Notes: generated by a model not told the origin, from the letters alone. Counted from the stretch's first letter, positions 9,757-18,440 are shown. The stretch is 32,660 nucleotides of DNA from Clostridiales bacterium (GCA_015056245.1 SVGQ01000026.1:1-32660); one strand, 5' to 3'. Numbers and translations are program-made.

Positions 9757-11034
9757 ATGAAGAGCCTCATCGCCCGCATGCGCAAAAACGCTGTCATCGA
9801 TACCCTGTGCACTCTGGAGGGCAATGCCAAGCCCTGCCTGTATCTGGAGCCGCTGTGGGGTATCCCCTACAACCTGTACGCGCCCCTTGCTTCCGTTTAT
9901 ATGGCTGCACTGGGCCTGAGCCCCAGCCAGATCGGTCTCATCTCCACCATTTTTCTGGTTTCCCAGATGTTCTGGGCGCTGCTCAGCGGCGTTTTGACGG
10001 ACAAGCTGGGCCGCCGGGTCTGCACCGGTATCTTTGACTGCGTCAGCTGGACGATTCCTGCCCTTTTGTGGATGCTGGCGCAGGACTTCCGCTGGTTCGC
10101 GGCAGCCGCAGTGTTCAACGGCGCGTGGCGCGTTACCGAAACTTCTTGGGATCTGCTCATGATCGAGGACGCGCCGGAAAGCCGTCTGGTGCATATGTAC
10201 ACCCTCACCTCCATCGCAGGCCTGCTGGCGGGCTTCGTCTCCCCCATCGCCTATTTCTTTGTGCAGAAGTTCACCATCGTACCCACCATGCGTTTCATTT
10301 ATGGCTTCACCTGCGTGATGATGACCTCCAAGTTCGTCATCCTGTATTTCCTCAGCAAGGAAACCTCAGTGGGCAAGCGGCGCATGGCGGAATGCAAGAA
10401 TATCAGCATTTTGAGCCGTCTGTGGGACAGCCGCAAGGTATTCTTCCGCATGCTCAAGTCCAAGCGCATCCTGCTGACGGTGGCCTTTGTGGCCTGCTAC
10501 AGCGGTATCTGCAACGTGAACGGCTCCTTCTGGCCCCTGCTGATCACCGAAAAGCTGGGCATCCCCACGGAAAACCTGTCCATCTTCTTTACCATTAAGA
10601 ACCTGTTCATGCTGGTGTGCTACTTTGTGGTGGCTCCCAGACTGGATGTGCGACGTTTCCGGCATCCGGTGCTGCTGGGTCTGAGCCTTCTGATCCTCCA
10701 GCAGGTGCTGATGATGCTCATGCCCACCGGCATGTACTGGCTGGTGATCGTGGCGGTCATTCTGGAGGCGCTGGCCCTGTCCATTCTGGATCCCATGCGC
10801 GGCTCGTTGCAGATGATCAACATCGACCGGGAGGAACGCGCCCGGATGCTGAGCTACTTCTACGCCCTTTGCATGCTGATCACCTCGCCGCTGAGCTGGC
10901 TGGCGGGTCTGGCTGCGGAAGTGGACCGTGCCTATCCCTTCGCCATGAACTTCGTGCTGACGGTGATCGCCATCGTGCTGACCTGTGTGTTGTGGAAGGT
11001 GCGGCGCACGGATCTGGATGACGACGTGGCCTGA
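9757..11034 (+). CDS. Major facilitator superfamily transporter
   Basis: A 425-residue integral membrane protein with about 11-12 hydrophobic helices. The loop after the second helix carries GVLTDKLGRRV, the MFS motif A (G-x-x-x-D-x-x-G-R-R). The two halves are separated by a basic cytoplasmic segment (about residues 205-235). Substrate cannot be told from sequence; the family includes sugar, drug and metabolite transporters. The start is fixed by AAAGGAG (9742-9748), 8 bp before the ATG. It is monocistronic, between a strong promoter and a strong terminator, divergent from the malic enzyme operon; the shared intergenic region does not by itself link their functions. Confidence 0.9.
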   Translation: MKSLIARMRKNAVIDTLCTLEGNAKPCLYLEPLWGIPYNLYAPLASVYMAALGLSPSQIGLISTIFLVSQMFWALLSGVLTDKLGRRVCTGIFDCVSWTIPALLWMLAQDFRWFAAAAVFNGAWRVTETSWDLLMIEDAPESRLVHMYTLTSIAGLLAGFVSPIAYFFVQKFTIVPTMRFIYGFTCVMMTSKFVILYFLSKETSVGKRRMAECKNISILSRLWDSRKVFFRMLKSKRILLTVAFVACYSGICNVNGSFWPLLITEKLGIPTENLSIFFTIKNLFMLVCYFVVAPRLDVRRFRHPVLLGLSLLILQQVLMMLMPTGMYWLVIVAVILEALALSILDPMRGSLQMINIDREERARMLSYFYALCMLITSPLSWLAGLAAEVDRAYPFAMNFVLTVIAIVLTCVLWKVRRTDLDDDVA

Positions 11035-11063
11035 GCAAAGGCACGACAGATCAAAACAGCAGA

Positions 11064-11112
11064 AAACCCCGGAGGACTGTTCCGTATGGACATTCCTCCG
11101 GGGTTTCGTTTT
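11064..11112. terminator. Bidirectional terminator
   Basis: A 13-bp perfect stem, 11064-11076 with 11094-11106, with A residues before it and CGTTTTC after. It serves the MFS gene (plus) and the second sigma/anti-sigma operon (minus). Confidence 0.85.
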
Positions 11113-11121
11113 CCCAGCCAT

Positions 11122-12261
11122 TCACCGCACCCGCACAGCCCGGCTCATGTCAGCCTGCTCCCCCGCCACCGGGGCCAGCCACAGTTCTCTGGGCAGAACC
11201 TCCGTGGCAGGATAAATAAACTCAGCCCAATTTGCGCCATAGCCATTGTTGCCGCCCTGATCCGCGACCACTTTGCCGGTGCCGTCCACAAGCTCCAGCC
11301 CCAAAACCCATGGCGCTACCAGTTCGGAGCCGTCATAGGCGTAAATCAAATTGCCTTGTTCATCGAAGAAGCCCTCCCCATTGGCTTCCCGATAAGCTCC
11401 CACTGCCTCTGGAGACACCTCCAGACGCAGGGTGATATAGGTCATCAGGGGCGAAAACGCCGCCTCGGAAACTGCGGCAGTGAAGCCATCCAAATGGATG
11501 GGCTGGTTGGGTGCTGTGATCTCCAGCTGCCTATGCCGGGTGGTATCCAGCGTGAAGGAAACCATGCCCGCTTCCGGCAGCAGGAGCGTACCGTTCTCAT
11601 CGTACCTTTCCGGGTGATGCAGACGGCTGTAATCCTCCAGCGGCTGCCGCTGACCAATGGGCAGAGCGATTTCCGTCGGGCCGCTCAGCTGCACATGTTC
11701 GTTATCCAGCCGGTATACCCATTTTTCGGTCAGCTTGCCTGTCTGGGGATCCATATGTGTACTGCCGTAGGAATTGGCGGGCATATCCATGGCTTTGCCG
11801 TTAAACCAGATGTGGTCGATCCACCAGCCCACGCCCCGTTCATGAAGCAGTTCCGGCGTGGTAAGTGTGTCCGCATCCAGCAAGCGGTAGCTGTATACCA
11901 GCAGCAGGGAGCGCCCATCATAGCCCGCCTCCTCCACGGTGATCTCCACATTATTGACGGCTGTTTGCGCCAGATGACCGCGCATGACCGTATCGGCTCC
12001 CCCAGGAATACCGGCAAAAGGCCACAGGCCGTCAAAAATCTGCCAGTGCACCGCCGCCACCGCTGCAGTCGCCAAAGCCAGCACGATCAGTGCTGCCACC
12101 AACAATACCCGGCGCATGGGCGGCAGCCTGCGGACCTTCTCTGTTGTTTGAGATTCTTCTGCCACAATCCGGTTCAGGGTGCCAGTCACCGCCAGATGGA
12201 AGCTTTCCGGCACAGGGGGCATCTCCGCTGCCAACAGTTGCTTCAGTCGAATATCGGTCAT
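11122..12261 (-). CDS. Membrane anti-sigma-like protein (second pair)
   Basis: A 379-residue protein with a cytoplasmic N-terminal part (1-48), one transmembrane helix (about 51-71, RVLLVAALIVLALATAAVAA) and a large extracytoplasmic domain. This is the same plan as the anti-sigma protein at 3568-4512 but with little evident sequence identity. ATG 12261 overlaps the sigma stop (ATGA), so translation is coupled. The reading frame extends further upstream inside the sigma gene, but that extension is its shadow. The likely role is to bind the partner sigma factor at the membrane and sense an envelope signal. Function is inferred from order and topology. Confidence 0.75.
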   Translation of the reverse strand: MTDIRLKQLLAAEMPPVPESFHLAVTGTLNRIVAEESQTTEKVRRLPPMRRVLLVAALIVLALATAAVAAVHWQIFDGLWPFAGIPGGADTVMRGHLAQTAVNNVEITVEEAGYDGRSLLLVYSYRLLDADTLTTPELLHERGVGWWIDHIWFNGKAMDMPANSYGSTHMDPQTGKLTEKWVYRLDNEHVQLSGPTEIALPIGQRQPLEDYSRLHHPERYDENGTLLLPEAGMVSFTLDTTRHRQLEITAPNQPIHLDGFTAAVSEAAFSPLMTYITLRLEVSPEAVGAYREANGEGFFDEQGNLIYAYDGSELVAPWVLGLELVDGTGKVVADQGGNNGYGANWAEFIYPATEVLPRELWLAPVAGEQADMSRAVRVR

Positions 12262-12740
12262 GCGTCTCCCTCCCATTCCTCTTTCATTAGTGCGCACAGG
12301 CGTTTTCTGGCATACATCAGGCGGGTTTTCACCGTGCCTTGGGGAATGCGCAGCATTTGCGAGATCTCGCTGACGGAGCAGCCCTCCAGATAGTATAGCA
12401 GGATCACCGTCCGCCACTCCGGCTTCAGGCACTCAATGGCCTCCCGGACGGATAAAGGGTCGCTGGCAGGGGCCTCCTCCCTTGCCATCTCCTCGTCGCT
12501 CATCAGGGTCTGCCGGCTCTGCCTCCGGAGAATATCATTGCAGGTATTCACCAGAATCCGCATGAGCCACGGTTTGAATTTTTCCGGATTGCGCAGGCTG
12601 TCCCGCCGCTGCCATGCCCGGGTGAGCGCTTCCTGTACCGCGTCGGCACAGTCCGCTTCCCGGCCAAGAACGGACCAGCTGATGTGGAACATCAGCCGCT
12701 CAAGCTGGAGGGCTTGGGCCTGAAAGGTTGCCGCATCCAT
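12258..12740 (-). CDS. ECF-type RNA polymerase sigma factor (second pair)
   Basis: A 160-residue group IV sigma factor. Region 2 is about 20-80 (LMFHISWSVLGREADCADAVQEAL, then WLMRILVNTCNDILRR). Region 4 is about 103-152 (LKPEWRTVILLYYLEGCSVSEI, then MLRIPQGTVKTRLMYARKRL). ATG 12740 has GGAG 8 bp upstream; the in-frame ATG at 12758 is too far up. A 12-bp perfect palindrome TTCGTGCACGAA (12772-12783) lies 31 bp before the start and may be an operator; no good promoter of either the sigma-A or the ECF type is visible. It is distinct from the sigma factor at 4512-4976, so the two probably answer different signals. Confidence 0.93.
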   Translation of the reverse strand: MDAATFQAQALQLERLMFHISWSVLGREADCADAVQEALTRAWQRRDSLRNPEKFKPWLMRILVNTCNDILRRQSRQTLMSDEEMAREEAPASDPLSVREAIECLKPEWRTVILLYYLEGCSVSEISQMLRIPQGTVKTRLMYARKRLCALMKEEWEGDA

Positions 12741-12771
12741 GGTTATCTCTCCTTCCATATAATGGTTGGTA

Positions 12772-12783
12772 TTCGTGCACGAA
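12772..12783. promoter_or_regulatory. Perfect 12-bp palindrome upstream of the second sigma gene
   Basis: TTCGTGCACGAA lies 31 bp before the sigma ATG, where a -35 region would be. It may be a dimeric repressor site. It does not match the CGAAC-N4-GTTCG LexA form. Confidence 0.3.
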
Positions 12784-12816
12784 CCGGCGCATCCCTGCCA
12801 GCGAATCCAGCTGAAT

Positions 12817-12853
12817 GGAAAATGCGCTCTGCTGATAAGACGGCAGAGCGCAT
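12817..12853 (-). terminator. Terminator of the SOS-controlled HTH gene
   Basis: An 11-bp perfect stem, 12822-12832 with 12843-12853, and a 10-nt loop, followed on the minus strand by TTTTCC. It lies 17 bp past the stop. Confidence 0.8.
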
Positions 12854-12870
12854 CATTTGGTTCAAGATGA

Positions 12871-13341
12871 TTAGCCTTTTCCGTTTTTCTGAATCTCAGC
12901 CATCCTCTCCCCTGCTTCCTCCAGCAGGCGGTATATATAGCTGCGGCTATAGTGCATCTTTCGGGCGATCAGACCGCAGGGGACACCATCCAGCATGCGC
13001 TGGGTGGCTACCGCCCGCAGCAAACCCGCTGGCAGACGCTCCACCAGCGGACGGATCGCTGTCAGCAATGCATCCCGTTCCTGTTCCAGTTCCTTGATTC
13101 CCCAGCGTTCTGCTTCACTTTCCAGCACGGCATACTCGATGCGGCTGTGTTCCACACCCCTTCCATACCGCACCGGGGTCAGGCGGCTGTTGGCCCGTTG
13201 AGCGCCCTGCATCAGGTAATTCATACGGCCCTTAGCCCGTGTGATGGCACGGTGGATCTCGTCAAGGCGGGCCAGTACATCCTTGAGGTCGAGCACGCCA
13301 TCGTGAAGAAACGCTTGCAGACTGTTGGCTTGTTTACTCAT
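12871..13341 (-). CDS. Small helix-turn-helix protein under LexA control
   Basis: A 156-residue soluble protein that I do not recognise with certainty. Residues 15-45 and 65-105 are helical, charged, probably coiled-coil. Residues 108-143 form a sigma-region-4-like helix-turn-helix (LLRAVATQRMLDG, then GLIARKMHYSRSYIYRLL). Overall layout recalls the phage-type DUF1492/ArpU-like regulators of Firmicutes. AGGAG (13349-13353) is 7 bp before ATG 13341 and only 4 bp before the alternative ATG 13344. Its promoter (13457-13485) is followed at once by a perfect LexA box (13425-13448), so expression should rise after DNA damage. There is no phage gene around it. It may be a domesticated prophage regulator or a new SOS effector. 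Confidence 0.7.
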   Translation of the reverse strand: MSKQANSLQAFLHDGVLDLKDVLARLDEIHRAITRAKGRMNYLMQGAQRANSRLTPVRYGRGVEHSRIEYAVLESEAERWGIKELEQERDALLTAIRPLVERLPAGLLRAVATQRMLDGVPCGLIARKMHYSRSYIYRLLEEAGERMAEIQKNGKG

Positions 13342-13424
13342 CATTGTTCTCCTTTGTTCACCTCAGGTCAGCCGGAGGACGGATGAATGGCCCCATCCCT
13401 CCTTTTCTCTGCATTCTTCCGGCA

Positions 13425-13448
13425 AAACACGAACGTTTGTTCGTGTTT
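13425..13448. promoter_or_regulatory. LexA (SOS) box
   Basis: A 24-bp inverted repeat: AAACACGAAC (13425-13434), GTTT, GTTCGTGTTT (13439-13448). Its core CGAAC-N4-GTTCG is the canonical LexA/DinR operator of Gram-positive bacteria, and symmetry extends five further bases on each side. It sits right after the -10 hexamer, across the expected start site, the position for full repression. Confidence 0.88.
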
Positions 13449-13456
13449 GTGTTTCC

Positions 13457-13485
13457 ATCATAATCCAGCCTGGGCAAAATGTCAA
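13457..13485 (-). promoter_or_regulatory. Strong sigma-A promoter of the HTH gene
   Basis: On the minus strand, perfect TTGACA (13480-13485), 17 bp, TATGAT (13457-13462). It implies a leader of about 100 nt. The remaining intergenic stretch to the transglutaminase gene (13486-13634) is AT-rich and shows nothing else. Confidence 0.85.
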
Positions 13486-13634
13486 TACCACAAACAAAGT
13501 GACACAAAAAAAGACAATCTTCGATTCCAATGTATCCATTTTGTCATGTTGCACCACTGTACTGCATCCAAAACAGGAAACAAAAACAGTCTTCCCAAAA
13601 GGTTACACGTTGCCGTATTCTTCCATATCAGGCC

Positions 13635-13663
13635 TTGACGGAATTGGTAAATCTATGTACAAT
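13635..13663 (+). promoter_or_regulatory. Promoter of the pilus-like operon
   Basis: TTGACG (13635-13640), 17 bp, TACAAT (13658-13663), 57 bp before the chosen GTG start. No terminator is visible until 18534, so all the following plus-strand genes are probably one transcript. Confidence 0.75.
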
Positions 13664-13720
13664 AGAAAGACAAATACCGCTCTGATCTTGTGAATAAGAA
13701 TCGTGACGGAGGCGAAGACG

Positions 13721-14560
13721 GTGAACGCAACAAATACAGCATCCCAGAAACAGCAAAGGCGTGGCGCGCTTGTGCTGGTGTTGATGATGCTTTCCACCTT
13801 CCTGGTTTGTTCGCTGAGTGCGTCAGCAGATTTTCTGCTGCCCATTCCCAGCGGAGAAGCCATCTTCATGGAAGGCGATTTGCTGATCGATACCAGTCAT
13901 TGCAATCAAGGATACATCATGGCCAAACACGAGCCTAACGATAAAGCCCTCAAGCTGCGTCTCAGCTGCGGAAAGGCCTCTTTATCCTACGATTTTACGG
14001 CCGATGGTCAGTACGAGGTGTTCCCACTGCAGCTGGGCAGCGGCAAATACAAGATCGAAGTGTTCCAGCAGGCATCCGGGCGCAAGTACAAGCCCTTGGT
14101 GGATACCACCATCGAAGTGGATATTTCCGACGAAACCCTGCCTTTTACCGTGCCCAACCAGTATGTGGACTACAATGCTGATTCCGATGCGGTGATCAAA
14201 TCCATCGAGCTGTGCCATGGTCTGGAAAACGACTTTGACAAGTATCAGGCGATCTACCGCTACATGGCGAACCACATGATCTACGACTTTGACAAGGCGC
14301 GCAAGGTCAGCACCGGTTATCTGCCTGTGGTGGACGATGTGCTCTATGAGCAGAAGGGTATCTGTTTTGACCTGTCCGCCCTGATGGCTGCCATGCTGCG
14401 CACCCAGGGCATTCCCACCCAGTTGGTGATCGGCTATGCCGACAAGATCTACCACGCATGGAATCTGGTATATCTGGACGGCGTATGGTACCGCTGCGAT
14501 ATCACATCCGATATTATGTGCATGGACATCAGCCGTTACACCACCGAACGCTACTATTAA
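13721..14560 (+). CDS. Exported transglutaminase-like cysteine protein
   Basis: A 279-residue protein with an N-terminal signal or anchor helix (about 15-36, ending SLSASA), an extracytoplasmic beta-rich part (about 40-140) and a C-terminal transglutaminase-like (papain-fold) domain. The triad is visible: Cys215 in GICFDLSALMAAMLR, His245 in YHAWN, Asp260 in WYRCDIT. Bacterial members are usually peptidases or amidases, some crosslinking. GTG 13721 is chosen because GGAGG (13708-13712) is 8 bp upstream; GTG 13703 lies before that site. It is first in the operon, 34 bp before the pilC-like gene. It may process or crosslink pilus subunits or cell wall; that is inference. Confidence 0.8.
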   Translation: MNATNTASQKQQRRGALVLVLMMLSTFLVCSLSASADFLLPIPSGEAIFMEGDLLIDTSHCNQGYIMAKHEPNDKALKLRLSCGKASLSYDFTADGQYEVFPLQLGSGKYKIEVFQQASGRKYKPLVDTTIEVDISDETLPFTVPNQYVDYNADSDAVIKSIELCHGLENDFDKYQAIYRYMANHMIYDFDKARKVSTGYLPVVDDVLYEQKGICFDLSALMAAMLRTQGIPTQLVIGYADKIYHAWNLVYLDGVWYRCDITSDIMCMDISRYTTERYY

Positions 14561-14594
14561 GATTGCTGATACAGAATTTGAAGGAGGAATCCGC

Positions 14595-15632
14595 ATGAGC
14601 CGTAAACTGCGTTTGAGCAACGAGGAGCTGTCTGTTCTGTGCGAACAGGTGGCGCTGGTGCTCCGTGCCGGTCTGCCCGTACACGATGGTGTGGAAGCAT
14701 TGTGCGAGAACTACAAGGGAACCCGTTTTGAGAAAGGCTTCGATACCCTGAGCATCACCGTGATGGAGACCGGCAGCCTGGCCACCGGCTTCAAAGAGGC
14801 AGGCATGTTCCCCGATTACCTGATCTCCATGACCGAGATCGGTGAAAAAACCGGTGAACTGGACAGCGTGATGGAAGAGTTGTCCATGTATTACGAGCGC
14901 GAAGCCGCCAACAAGCGTTCCATCAAGAGTGCGCTGTTCTATCCCCTGCTGCTCATCGTGATGATGGCGCTGATCATCGGCGTGCTGGTGACGCAGGTGC
15001 TGCCCATTTTTGACAGCGTTTACGGCAGCTTTGACTCCACCAACAGCGCAGGCTGGATGAATATCGCGGTGTCCTTCGGTAAGATCACTCTGATCGTCGC
15101 CGGCGTGATCCTGCTGCTGGTGCTGATCCTCCTGTTGGTGCTTAAGCTGGATAACAGCCAGAAGGTACTCCAGTGGCTGCAGAATGCCATCACGCCCCTG
15201 CGCAAGCTGGAGCAGAAGCTGTCTGCTTCCCGCTTTGCCTCCACTTTGGGCATGATGCTCCGCAGCGGCTTCCCGCTGGAGGAGAGCATGGAGCTGATCG
15301 AAAACCTGTTTACCAATAAGCGTCTCAAGGAGCGCGTCGCCCAGTGCCGCCAGAAGATGGACGAAGGCACCGCGTTCCCGGAGGCTGTCAGCGAAACCGG
15401 TATTTTCGAACCCCTGCATTGCCGTATGATCTCTGTGGGTTTCCGCGCTGGTCAGACCGACCGTGTCATGAGCAAGCTGGCTGCCCTCTATGATGAGGAT
15501 GTCAACACCCAGATCGGTCATTTGGTGTCCATCATCGAGCCTTCTCTGGTGGCTCTGATGTCTGTGATCATTGGCGCGATTCTCATGTCCGTCATGCTGC
15601 CGCTGCTGAGCATTATGAGCAGCATCGGCTGA
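14595..15632 (+). CDS. PilC/GspF-family inner-membrane platform protein
   Basis: A 345-residue polytopic protein of the type II secretion / type IV pilus F family. It has two T2SF-type cytoplasmic domains (about 12-110 and 210-305) with the repeated patterns QVALVLRAGLPVHDGVE and STLGMMLRSGFPLEESME. Each is followed by E-x-G-x-x-x-G-x-L-D/T-like segments (EIGEKTGELD, VGFRAGQTD). Transmembrane helices are about 113-138, 163-184 and 312-341. This protein couples the cytoplasmic ATPase to pilin insertion or removal. AAGGAGGAA is 6 bp before ATG 14595. It is the core membrane component of the operon. Confidence 0.92.
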   Translation: MSRKLRLSNEELSVLCEQVALVLRAGLPVHDGVEALCENYKGTRFEKGFDTLSITVMETGSLATGFKEAGMFPDYLISMTEIGEKTGELDSVMEELSMYYEREAANKRSIKSALFYPLLLIVMMALIIGVLVTQVLPIFDSVYGSFDSTNSAGWMNIAVSFGKITLIVAGVILLLVLILLLVLKLDNSQKVLQWLQNAITPLRKLEQKLSASRFASTLGMMLRSGFPLEESMELIENLFTNKRLKERVAQCRQKMDEGTAFPEAVSETGIFEPLHCRMISVGFRAGQTDRVMSKLAALYDEDVNTQIGHLVSIIEPSLVALMSVIIGAILMSVMLPLLSIMSSIG

Positions 15633-15675
15633 TGCCTGTGCTTCAGCCCATCTCAACGGGAAAGGGGGGGAGACC

Positions 15676-16005
15676 GTGAAAGTGGAAAAAAACAGCATGT
15701 GGAAAGGTGCGCTGCTGACGGTGCTGGTCTTTGCTTTGATGATCGGCGTTCTGATGTATGGCGCATCCACTGTGAATGATGTAAGCGATAGCGAGAAAAT
15801 GGCCGAGCTGGAAGATTCCGTGCGCCGCGCCTCCATCCTTTGCTATGCCGTGGAAGGCCGCTACCCGGACAGTGCCGAGGAACTGTGCCAGCACTACGGT
15901 CTGTCCTACGATCAAAACAAATACATTGTGCAGCTGGATAGTTTTGCATCCAACCTGCTGCCTGATATCCGCATTCTGACCATCGGAGGTGAGGCGGATG
16001 AGTAA
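15676..16005 (+). CDS. Small pseudopilin-like membrane protein
   Basis: A 109-residue protein with one N-terminal transmembrane helix (about 11-29) and a compact C-terminal domain. The segment with a helix leading into RRASILCYAVEGRYPDSAEELCQHYGL (read in two parts) has the look of type IV pilin-like proteins, in which a Y-x-x-E-G-x-Y-P-x-S/T pattern follows the first helix. No prepilin peptidase site is present before the helix. The start is GTG 15676 behind an AGGGGGG site. The downstream gene overlaps its end by 8 bp. I infer a structural or assembly role in the pilus-like machine. Confidence 0.7.
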   Translation: MKVEKNSMWKGALLTVLVFALMIGVLMYGASTVNDVSDSEKMAELEDSVRRASILCYAVEGRYPDSAEELCQHYGLSYDQNKYIVQLDSFASNLLPDIRILTIGGEADE

Positions 16006-16504
16006 GCAAAAGCAAGGCAATGCCATGACCAGCCATGCGGTGGGCGGCCTGTTTATCTTCTGCCTGATCGCGCTGTTTGCTGTGCTGGCTGTCACCCTGA
16101 CGCTGACCGGCATGCGCGCTTATCAGAGCGTCAGCGAGGCTTCCGCAGGCAACAGCGAAGCACAGATCGTGCTCAGCTACCTGCTGAACAAAACCCACGC
16201 ATTGGATACTTCCGGCGCCGTCTCCATCCACGAGGAGGATGGCATCCAGTACCTGTGTCTGGATGAATACTGGGGCGCGGATGTATATCAGACCCGCATC
16301 TATGCCGTGGATGGCGAAATGCGGGAATACTACTGCGATGCCTGGGATGAATTCAAACCCGAACTGGGCGACCCGCTGGCGGATGTGGATCAGCTCACCT
16401 TTGCCATGACCTCTCCCCGGCTGCTGACCGTGTCGGTGGTGCTGGCGGACGGTTCCGCAGAGGAACTGCATATCGCGCTGCGTTCTCAGGAGGTGCCCCA
16501 ATGA
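15998..16504 (+). CDS. DUF4860-like membrane-anchored protein
   Basis: A 168-residue protein with one N-terminal helix (about 14-38) and an extracytoplasmic domain with a Y-L-C-L-D segment and the pattern MREYYCDAW; it resembles DUF4860, a Clostridia family of unknown function seen in pilus-like loci. ATG 15998 overlaps the end of the preceding gene, and GGAGGTG about 8 bp upstream sets the start; a GTG at 15989 is too close to that site. It may be a minor pseudopilin: N-terminal helix followed by a beta domain is the minor-pilin plan. The family assignment is by resemblance. Confidence 0.7.
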   Translation: MSKQKQGNAMTSHAVGGLFIFCLIALFAVLAVTLTLTGMRAYQSVSEASAGNSEAQIVLSYLLNKTHALDTSGAVSIHEEDGIQYLCLDEYWGADVYQTRIYAVDGEMREYYCDAWDEFKPELGDPLADVDQLTFAMTSPRLLTVSVVLADGSAEELHIALRSQEVPQ

Positions 16505-16902
16505 AAAGATATCAGGGCAACATTCTGTTGATTGAGCTGTTGATCGTGATTCTGTTCTTCTCTCTGTCGCAGGTGGTGATGGTGCGGGTGTTTGCTTCTG
16601 CTCACCAGAAGTCCCACGACAGCGTACAGCTCCGCCATGCTCTGATGGCTTGCGAGGATATCGCAGAGCAACTGAGCGTCAGTGAGGATCCCGATTTGCT
16701 GCTGATGCAGCTGGATTTCACCGGCGAGGACGGCAGCTACTTCCGCTGCGACGAGCACGGTTTCGATCTTTACGTACAGCATCACAGAGAGGAAACCGAG
16801 GCGGGCACCCTGCTTTCCTCCACCGTAACTGCACAGAAGGATGAGGCGGAGATCCTCTCCCTGCCGGTTTCCCTCTATGTGCCGAAGGAGGGTGCGCTAT
16901 GA
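16501..16902 (+). CDS. Prepilin-like protein with an N-terminal methylation-type motif
   Basis: A 133-residue protein. It begins MKRYQG-NILLIELLIVILFF, a short basic leader, a Gly, then a hydrophobic helix holding a Glu, as in type IV prepilins cut after Gly by prepilin peptidase and N-methylated. The Glu is at +6 of the presumed mature protein rather than the usual +5. The start overlaps the previous stop (ATGA), showing translational coupling. The rest is a small beta-rich domain. It is the best candidate for a cleaved pseudopilin here, but no prepilin peptidase gene is present in the window. Confidence 0.72.
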   Translation: MKRYQGNILLIELLIVILFFSLSQVVMVRVFASAHQKSHDSVQLRHALMACEDIAEQLSVSEDPDLLLMQLDFTGEDGSYFRCDEHGFDLYVQHHREETEAGTLLSSTVTAQKDEAEILSLPVSLYVPKEGAL

Positions 16903-17360
16903 AGAAGCAAGATACCCAGCAACGGGTTGGCGTGGGCGTTTCCTCCGTACTGATGATTCTGGTGGTTCTGGCAATGACCGCTCTTTCCCTGCTGGCCTTT
17001 GGCAGTGCCCGCTCCAATGAAAGCATGACCCGCCGCAACGCGGACATCGGCGCCAGCTATTATCTGGCTGCGGATCAGGCCCAGCGTAAGCTGGCGGAGA
17101 TCGATGCCGTTCTGCTCAAAGGACAGGCTGAGGCTGCCGACATTCTCTGGTATGAGGATAACGGTCCCGAAGGCGTCATTTGGGAAGAATCCATGGATGG
17201 GATCACCTTCTCCTTCTCCGTAGAAACCGACTATCAGCAGGCTGTTACCATGCAGGGGCTGGTGACCGAAGGGCCCCAGCGTTACTGCATCATTGCCCAT
17301 CAGGTGATGGACAACGCCGCTGAAATGGAAGAAGATTATTTCTTGTTGATGGGTGATTAA
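16899..17360 (+). CDS. Single-helix membrane-anchored pseudopilin-like protein
   Basis: A 153-residue protein with an N-terminal helix (about 14-36, SSVLMILVVLAMTALSLLAF) preceded by a basic tail, then ARSNESMTRRNADIGASYY and a 100-residue extracytoplasmic domain rich in acidic residues. It resembles PilX/GspK-like minor pilins, in which a helix runs into an S/N-x-x-R-R-N-x-x-x-S-Y-Y-x-A-x pattern. It lacks a clear prepilin peptidase site. It overlaps the previous gene (ATGA) and ends 2 bp before pilT. Assignment is by plan and neighbourhood. Confidence 0.68.
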   Translation: MKKQDTQQRVGVGVSSVLMILVVLAMTALSLLAFGSARSNESMTRRNADIGASYYLAADQAQRKLAEIDAVLLKGQAEAADILWYEDNGPEGVIWEESMDGITFSFSVETDYQQAVTMQGLVTEGPQRYCIIAHQVMDNAAEMEEDYFLLMGD

Positions 17361-17362
17361 CG

Positions 17363-18433
17363 ATGGAAGACTTTGAAGCCTTGAAAACGATGCTCCGTGA
17401 TACCCTGCTCAAGGGCGGCTCGGACATCTACATCATTCCCGGATCACCCATCACCACCAAAGTCAACGAGAAATTCGTTTCGCTGACAGAAGGCAAGCAG
17501 GGTACCGTGGAGTGTACCAACTACATCAAACAGATCTATGAACTGGCAGGTCAGCGCGATATCAGCCGTTTGGCGCAGGAAGGCGATGACGACTTTTCTT
17601 TCGGTCTTGCGCAGGTGGGCCGTTTCCGCTGCAATGCATTCAAACAGAGAGGAACCTTTGCAGCCGTTTTGCGTGCTGTGCCTTTTGAACTGCCCAACCC
17701 AGCCAATCTGGGCATCCCACAGGTGGTGCTGGATCTGAGCAACCGCCGTCAAGGCATGGTGCTGGTCACCGGACCCGCAGGCAGCGGCAAAAGCACCACG
17801 CTCAGCTGCATTATCGACCGCATCAACAGCGAAGCCAACGCTCATATCATCACGCTGGAAGACCCCATCGAGTTCATTCATCCCCACAAAAAGAGTATCG
17901 TTACCCAGCGCGAGATCATGAACGATACCCAAAACTTTGCCCATGCCCTGCGCAGCGCGCTGCGTCAGGCGCCGGACGTGATTCTGCTGGGTGAAATGCG
18001 CGACTACGAAACCATCCAGACGGCCCTCACCGCTGCTGAAACTGGTCACATGCTGCTGAGCACCCTGCACACCACTGGTGCCAGCAAAACCATCGACCGC
18101 ATCGTGGACTCCTTCCCCTCCGGTCAGCAGGCGCAGGTGCGCATGCAGCTGTCTCTGGTGTTGAAAGCCGTGGTCAGTCAGCAACTGATCCCCTCCACCG
18201 ATGGTGGACTGGTGGCTGCTTTTGAGGTCATGATCGTGGACAACGCCATCTCTAACATGATCCGCGAAGGCAAGGTACACCAGATGGACAATGTGATCTA
18301 CGCCGGCGCGGCACAGGGTATGTTCACCATGGATACCGACATCATGCGTCTGTACAAAGCGGGCAGGATCTCCAAAGAAAATGCCCTCATGTATTCCATC
18401 AATCAGGAACTGATGGCGAAGAAGCTGGGATAA
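17363..18433 (+). CDS. pilT: PilT-family type IV pilus retraction ATPase
   Basis: A 356-residue hexameric secretion-type ATPase. Motifs: Walker A GPAGSGKST (137-145), Asp box ITLEDPIEF (163-171), Walker B VILLGEMRD (206-214), His box TGHMLLSTLHTT (227-238). The C-terminal AISNMIREGK corresponds to the AIRNLIRE motif that marks PilT rather than PilB. It lacks the zinc tetracysteine of PilB/GspE. It would power pilus disassembly or retraction through the PilC-like protein. Last gene of the operon; the start is 2 bp after the previous stop with only a weak ribosome-binding site, so it probably depends on coupling. No extension ATPase is nearby. Confidence 0.93.
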   Translation: MEDFEALKTMLRDTLLKGGSDIYIIPGSPITTKVNEKFVSLTEGKQGTVECTNYIKQIYELAGQRDISRLAQEGDDDFSFGLAQVGRFRCNAFKQRGTFAAVLRAVPFELPNPANLGIPQVVLDLSNRRQGMVLVTGPAGSGKSTTLSCIIDRINSEANAHIITLEDPIEFIHPHKKSIVTQREIMNDTQNFAHALRSALRQAPDVILLGEMRDYETIQTALTAAETGHMLLSTLHTTGASKTIDRIVDSFPSGQQAQVRMQLSLVLKAVVSQQLIPSTDGGLVAAFEVMIVDNAISNMIREGKVHQMDNVIYAGAAQGMFTMDTDIMRLYKAGRISKENALMYSINQELMAKKLG

Positions 18434-18440
18434 GGACGAT